Assembly (NCBI GenBank): GCA_009844425.1
Contig: VYBN01000010.1
Span: 1-38,854, forward strand
From: Gammaproteobacteria bacterium
GTDB lineage: Bacteria; Pseudomonadota; Gammaproteobacteria; Steroidobacterales; Foliamicaceae
Reading direction: 5' to 3'
DNA: 38,854 nt
In this document: positions 34,912 to 38,854 of the stretch, one piece after another
How positions within the stretch are numbered: the stretch's first letter is position 1
Layout of the letters: each line of letters starts with the position of its first letter
Notes under the pieces: generated by a model
Databases searched by the model: none
Seen by the model: only the letters and a program-made list of their open reading frames with translations
Told to the model about the DNA's origin: nothing
Program-made: the position numbers and the translations under genes

Positions 34912-37900
34912 TTACCGGGTTCCAGCGCCCGTTCGCGGGATTCCGCGGCTGAACAGTCCCGGCTGGGCGACATTGCGCAGAGCGGAAGCGGCCCTAGGTT
35001 CGCGGATGATGGCGGTAACCTCGCCGGCTGGCCCGTCGCGCAGCACCGTTACGGGGCGGTCGGTGTCCTCGTTCAGCGTGGCTGATCGGCCTTGGGGCCC
35101 AGAGAGCCTGATTGAATCGATCGCATCCGGCCAGCCGCCTTGCATCGGCAGTGCGAAAGCGAAACTCGAGCTGCCTCCGCCATCCCCGGCAATCGGCATA
35201 TCGAAGCTCAGGTCGAACAGCACTTTGCCATCCGCGGCCGTGCCCCTGATCCGATAGGGCCCGGAGGAATCAGGAAAAGCAGGCGGCGCCCGGGTCACTA
35301 AGGCCGGCTCGAGAAACAGCCTGGATCCGGTGTCCCGGCCGCCCCACACAATGAGGGAATCGACCGGCTCTTGAGACTGGGGCTGGCTCAGCAGCCCTGC
35401 GTCGTGCAGCCGGTAACGCAGGGCCTTGTCGAAGCTGAAGTCGCTGATCCAGTAAGGCGAACAGTACGACATCAGATCAACGTATTCGTCCGGCGATACC
35501 AGCCGTCTCGCGCCGAAATCGTAGCCCCAGGCTCCCGATGACCCATCCGGGTACGGAAATGCGGGTTCAATGCCGAGCGGACCTCCGCAGGGCGTGTGGC
35601 TCAGTGACAGGTTGTGTCCGAATTCGTGCGCGATCACGTCGGCGCTGGTGACGGAATATGCAACCTTAAGCCCCAGATTGCCGATTCCGGAGGCGCCCGA
35701 AAATTCTCCGGACAAAAGCCCCATGTAGTAGCCTTCGCCGCCCTCCATCGTGGCGATTAACTGGGTCTCCGAGATCAGGTGATTCGCCTCGTTGCTGGAA
35801 GTTCGGACCGATGCGTGGGCCGTGACCGCGATGTCTCCAACCGGCAGCAGCCTGCGAGTCTGTTCCAGCATCTCGTGGCCCATGGGATCGGCTTCCATTT
35901 CGTTGACCAGATCCACCACGGACCTATCGGGATTTGTCTCCCACAGGAAGGGTACAAAGGTCACGTCGAACGTCGGCATGTCCCGCACTTCAACCGCCAG
36001 CCGTCCAGTGTCCGGGATTCGGCCCGTAACGCCCAGGCCTTCGTCAAGCGTTCCTTCCGGATCGATCTCGATGACAACTTCAAGACCCGGCTGCACCACC
36101 TCGGCGGGGACGCTTGCATAAGCCGAGCGCTCCAGCGAGCTTTCGTCCAGCCGGGTCGGGATAGGCCCGGGACTGGAGGCGATGTCAATCTCGTGCTCCA
36201 GCTTCCCGGCAAGATAGAAGTTCGCCCGTACTCGCGGAATACGCTCGGAGTTGGCCTGTTCAGCGGTAGGGAAGACGCGCAGCAGGGCTTCCTCGCCTGC
36301 CACCAGAGCAATGGGCAGTTCGTGCGACTGGATGGCCTGCGTAAGGTAGGCCGCAACAGGCTGAACGCCGCATTGCCTGATACGCCGCGTGAGCAGCCCG
36401 TTCAGCCAGCCGAGCAGCCTGGTGTCCTGCGGCGCGCACAGCCCGGTGTCCGCGGCCTGCAAGTGAGTCATTTCGCGGAGATTCACGAATTCGGCGGGCA
36501 GCGGACCGCTCAGGTCCGCATTGCCGGTCAGCGCCAGCGAATTCAGCTGCGCCAGATCCGCCAGTTCGGGCGGAACCGGCCCGGACAGTGAATTGCTGCC
36601 CAGATACAGTTGTTTCAGACTTGACCCTTTCGCCAGTTCCGCCGGGATGCCTCCGCCCAGATTGTTGTAGGACAGGTTCAGGTAGGACAATTGCGCGAAC
36701 TCGCCGAAAGACGCGGGGATATTGCCCGAGATACTATTGCCCGAAACGTCCAGTAACCGCAGTTTGCCGAGCTTGGCCAATGAATCCGGCAGCGCCCCCG
36801 AAAGGTCGTTGTTGGGCAGATGGATCTGTTCCAGCCCGGCGGCGTCGGCCAGCTGCCCCGGAATCGAACCGGTCAGCCGGTTATTGTCCAGGTGAAGTTC
36901 AACCAGCGATGTGAGATTGCCGATTTCGGAAGGAATCGAACCCGTCAGCTTATTTTCTGCAAGATTCATAATCTTCAGGCGTGTCAATTTTTCGATTCGC
37001 GGTGGAATGGGACCGGATGCAAAGATGCCGGCCAGGTCCAGGATCTCAAGCTTTTTGAGTTCTCCGATCTCGGGAGGCAGCCGGGAGTTATTGGTGTCGT
37101 TACCGCCGAGTTCCAGGGAGGTCAATTCCTCAAACAGGGCGATATCGGCCGGAATTGGCCCCTTCAGGCTATTAAAGGTCAGGCTCAGGCTCACTACCCG
37201 GCCCTGGCCATCGGTCTGGACGCCGTGCCATTCGCGCAGTGGCGCGTCGCTCAGCCAGTTGTCGCTGTTGCGCCACTCTTCTCCTCTCATCGACTCGTAG
37301 ATGCTCTCCAGGACATCGCGGTCCGCGGAAGGAGCGCAGTCCAACCCGGTTCCTTCGTGCTCGGGCACTTCGTCAAGCCATTCGCGAAGAAATGTTTCCC
37401 GCGGCACGCAGAGATCCGTTCCGTCGTAGCGAAACTGCCGCAGCATTTCGATGCGCGGAAGTGTGTAGGGGAGGCGGCCCGAGAGATCCGGATTGCCGTC
37501 CAGCTGCAATTCCTCCAGGAGCGCCAGGTCGCCAAGTGCGAGCGGCAATGTTCCGGACAGCCCGTTTTCGGACAGATTGATCGCAACCACCCGGCCGACA
37601 GAATCGGTTTCAATACCGTCACGGGCATCCACTGAGCCATCGGGCCAGCCGGATGCATTAGTCCACCCGGAACCGCCCGCGGCGTCGTAGAGCGCTTCGA
37701 GGACGCTTCGGTCGGAACGGTTGCAGTAGGCGCCGGCCCGCAACTGGCTGATACTTTCCAGCCACTCCGCAAAGGCGCTCGTGTCCGGTTGGCACAGTTC
37801 GGGGTTTCCCACCCAGAAGAAGTCCTTTAGCGGCACGCGGGTCAGTTCCACAGGTATCGTCCCCGACAGCCTGTTGTCGATCACGTCAAGCCGCTCGAGC

Positions 37901-38854
37901 GATGTGAGATTGCCCAGTTCCGGGGGAAGGGGACCGGACAGTTCGTTTATCCACATACTCAGGATGTTAAGCCGGTCAAGCCTGCCCAGTTCCGGGGGAA
38001 TGGGACCGGACAGCCGGTTGCCCCCCAGGCTGAGCTTCTCGAGTTGAGAAAGATTGCCGAATGCCGGAGGTATGCCGCCGCTCAGGCGGTTTGCCGTCAG
38101 TTCAAGTCTGACAAGATTCGTGAGATTGGCCAGTTCCGGAGGAATCGGGCCGGAAAGTTTATTTTGGGTCAGGCCAAGTTCAACCAGCGAGGCAATATTA
38201 CCCAGTTCATGGGGAATGGCGCCGGACAGATTGTTGGCGCCGGCGAGCAGAGTCTCCAGATTCGCCAGTTCGCCGAGTTCCGGCGGCAGGCTGCCGGAGA
38301 GATTGTTGAGCGACAGGCTCAGTTCAGCGAGCATCGTGAGCTTGGCGAGCTCCGGCGAGATTGAGCCTTCAAGACCATTGCCAGCAAGGTAGAGCGCAAC
38401 GACTCGGCCTGAATTGGGATCGACCCATACCCCGTGCCATTCCGCGATGGGCGCGTCACTCAGCCAGTTGGCCCGGTTGACCCAGTTGTCGCCGCCGGCG
38501 CTTTCGTAGAACGCAACCAGCGCTGCCCGGTCGGCAGCCGATTCGGTGGGTTCGGGGTCGGGCCGCCGGATAACCGTCACGCCTGCCGTGGCCGTCAACT
38601 CGCCGGCAGTTGCCGTGATGGTGGCCGTTCCTGGGCCTGCGGAGGTGATCAACCCGTCCGCGTTCACGGTAGCCACATCGGGCATATCGGTGGACCAGGT
38701 GATTTCCACGCCTGTCATGACGTTGCCGTCGCCGTCCTTGACTTCGGCCGTGAGCTGCAGGGTGTCCCCAATCTCCTCGAATGTCACGCTGGCGGGTGAA
38801 ATCTCCACCGTTTCCGCCATCGGGCTGGGCGGATCAGGCGGGGGGGTAGTGGCG
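34912..38854 (-). CDS. Giant Ig-like / leucine-rich-repeat protein with C-terminal metzincin-like protease domain, 5' end cut
   Basis: At least 1313 residues; the frame stays open to the window edge (a Pro-rich TTPPPDPPSP linker precedes the M at 38820), so the true start is outside. Order from the N-terminus: a BIG2-type Ig-like domain (VEISPASVTF ... GTATITATAG); three plant-type LRR modules with LxGxIPxEL repeats; a beta-rich linker; and a zinc-protease domain. The protease motif HEFGHNLSLSH is at 35596-35628, followed by a Met-turn-like VDLMSYC near 35460-35483, the metzincin arrangement. Each LRR module opens with a DR..L...Y....G..W.N cap and closes with a Cys-containing LC.P....F..WL cap. 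It is probably secreted or surface-bound. Binding partner and substrate are unknown. The whole design suggests recognition of a host or prey surface linked to proteolysis. Confidence 0.85.
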   Translation of the reverse strand, partial: ATTPPPDPPSPMAETVEISPASVTFEEIGDTLQLTAEVKDGDGNVMTGVEITWSTDMPDVATVNADGLITSAGPGTATITATAGELTATAGVTVIRRPDPEPTESAADRAALVAFYESAGGDNWVNRANWLSDAPIAEWHGVWVDPNSGRVVALYLAGNGLEGSISPELAKLTMLAELSLSLNNLSGSLPPELGELANLETLLAGANNLSGAIPHELGNIASLVELGLTQNKLSGPIPPELANLTNLVRLELTANRLSGGIPPAFGNLSQLEKLSLGGNRLSGPIPPELGRLDRLNILSMWINELSGPLPPELGNLTSLERLDVIDNRLSGTIPVELTRVPLKDFFWVGNPELCQPDTSAFAEWLESISQLRAGAYCNRSDRSVLEALYDAAGGSGWTNASGWPDGSVDARDGIETDSVGRVVAINLSENGLSGTLPLALGDLALLEELQLDGNPDLSGRLPYTLPRIEMLRQFRYDGTDLCVPRETFLREWLDEVPEHEGTGLDCAPSADRDVLESIYESMRGEEWRNSDNWLSDAPLREWHGVQTDGQGRVVSLSLTFNSLKGPIPADIALFEELTSLELGGNDTNNSRLPPEIGELKKLEILDLAGIFASGPIPPRIEKLTRLKIMNLAENKLTGSIPSEIGNLTSLVELHLDNNRLTGSIPGQLADAAGLEQIHLPNNDLSGALPDSLAKLGKLRLLDVSGNSISGNIPASFGEFAQLSYLNLSYNNLGGGIPAELAKGSSLKQLYLGSNSLSGPVPPELADLAQLNSLALTGNADLSGPLPAEFVNLREMTHLQAADTGLCAPQDTRLLGWLNGLLTRRIRQCGVQPVAAYLTQAIQSHELPIALVAGEEALLRVFPTAEQANSERIPRVRANFYLAGKLEHEIDIASSPGPIPTRLDESSLERSAYASVPAEVVQPGLEVVIEIDPEGTLDEGLGVTGRIPDTGRLAVEVRDMPTFDVTFVPFLWETNPDRSVVDLVNEMEADPMGHEMLEQTRRLLPVGDIAVTAHASVRTSSNEANHLISETQLIATMEGGEGYYMGLLSGEFSGASGIGNLGLKVAYSVTSADVIAHEFGHNLSLSHTPCGGPLGIEPAFPYPDGSSGAWGYDFGARRLVSPDEYVDLMSYCSPYWISDFSFDKALRYRLHDAGLLSQPQSQEPVDSLIVWGGRDTGSRLFLEPALVTRAPPAFPDSSGPYRIRGTAADGKVLFDLSFDMPIAGDGGGSSSFAFALPMQGGWPDAIDSIRLSGPQGRSATLNEDTDRPVTVLRDGPAGEVTAIIREPRAASALRNVAQPGLFSRGIPRTGAGTR

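Overview
The window reads as a GC-rich proteobacterial chromosome segment, most likely an uncultured (perhaps marine) gammaproteobacterium. The clues are the rpsP-rimM-trmD-rplS order, a soluble NAD-type formate dehydrogenase (fdsGBA-D with fdhD), a long-form SppA, and a TRAP transporter with a TPR lipoprotein. The taxonomic call is inference; an alphaproteobacterial origin is not excluded. No tRNA, rRNA, CRISPR array or transposase was seen. Almost every base is accounted for by tightly packed genes, and the last third carries hairpin repeats and broken genes.

Region 1 (1-5675, + strand) is a type I restriction-modification operon. It holds the end of hsdS, an XRE-ImmA/IrrE metallopeptidase gene, a DUF4411 PIN-like gene and hsdR; the two middle genes look like a toxin-antitoxin-type cargo. 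The ATG of hsdR with the best ribosome binding site is one base out of frame with the protein.

Region 2 (5878-22412) is a one-carbon demethylation and oxidation island with two divergent arms meeting at about 13.8 kb. The minus arm is fhs-fdsG-fdsB-fdsA-fdsD-fdhD (formate-THF ligase and formate dehydrogenase). The plus arm is an MttB-superfamily methyltransferase, DUF1638, MetV, MetF, a ferredoxin-ASKHA corrinoid activator and a dimethylglycine/sarcosine-dehydrogenase-like FAD-GcvT protein. Together they outline a route from an N-methyl substrate (glycine betaine-type is the best guess) to methyl-THF, methylene-THF, formyl-THF, formate and CO2, yielding NADH and ATP. The corrinoid carrier protein, the second methyltransferase and FolD are not in the window, while DUF1638, of unknown function, is.

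Region 3 (22473-24872) is the ribosomal operon rpsP-rimM-trmD-rplS. Its S16 carries an Ala/Glu tail of about 139 residues, longer than the S16 core.

Region 4 (24880-29797) is a TatT-TatP-DctQ-DctM TRAP transporter followed, with overlapping start, by a secreted sorbosone-dehydrogenase-like beta-propeller. A 173-bp palindromic repeat lies directly after rplS, and its right arm encodes the start of the TatT signal peptide.

Region 5 (29801-34861) has sppA, two tandem alpha/beta hydrolases, and two perfect long hairpins (27- and 28-bp arms) with related loops but different arms. It ends with a small coiled-coil membrane protein and a junction of two gene remnants (sulfatase tail, crotonase tail).

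Region 6 (34912 to the end, minus strand) is a giant secreted-type protein, cut by the window edge: Ig-like domain, three capped plant-type leucine-rich-repeat modules and a C-terminal metzincin-like zinc protease domain. The clearest candidates for something undescribed are this LRR-metalloprotease, the corrinoid-lacking demethylation island with DUF1638, and the hairpin repeats with compensated arms.
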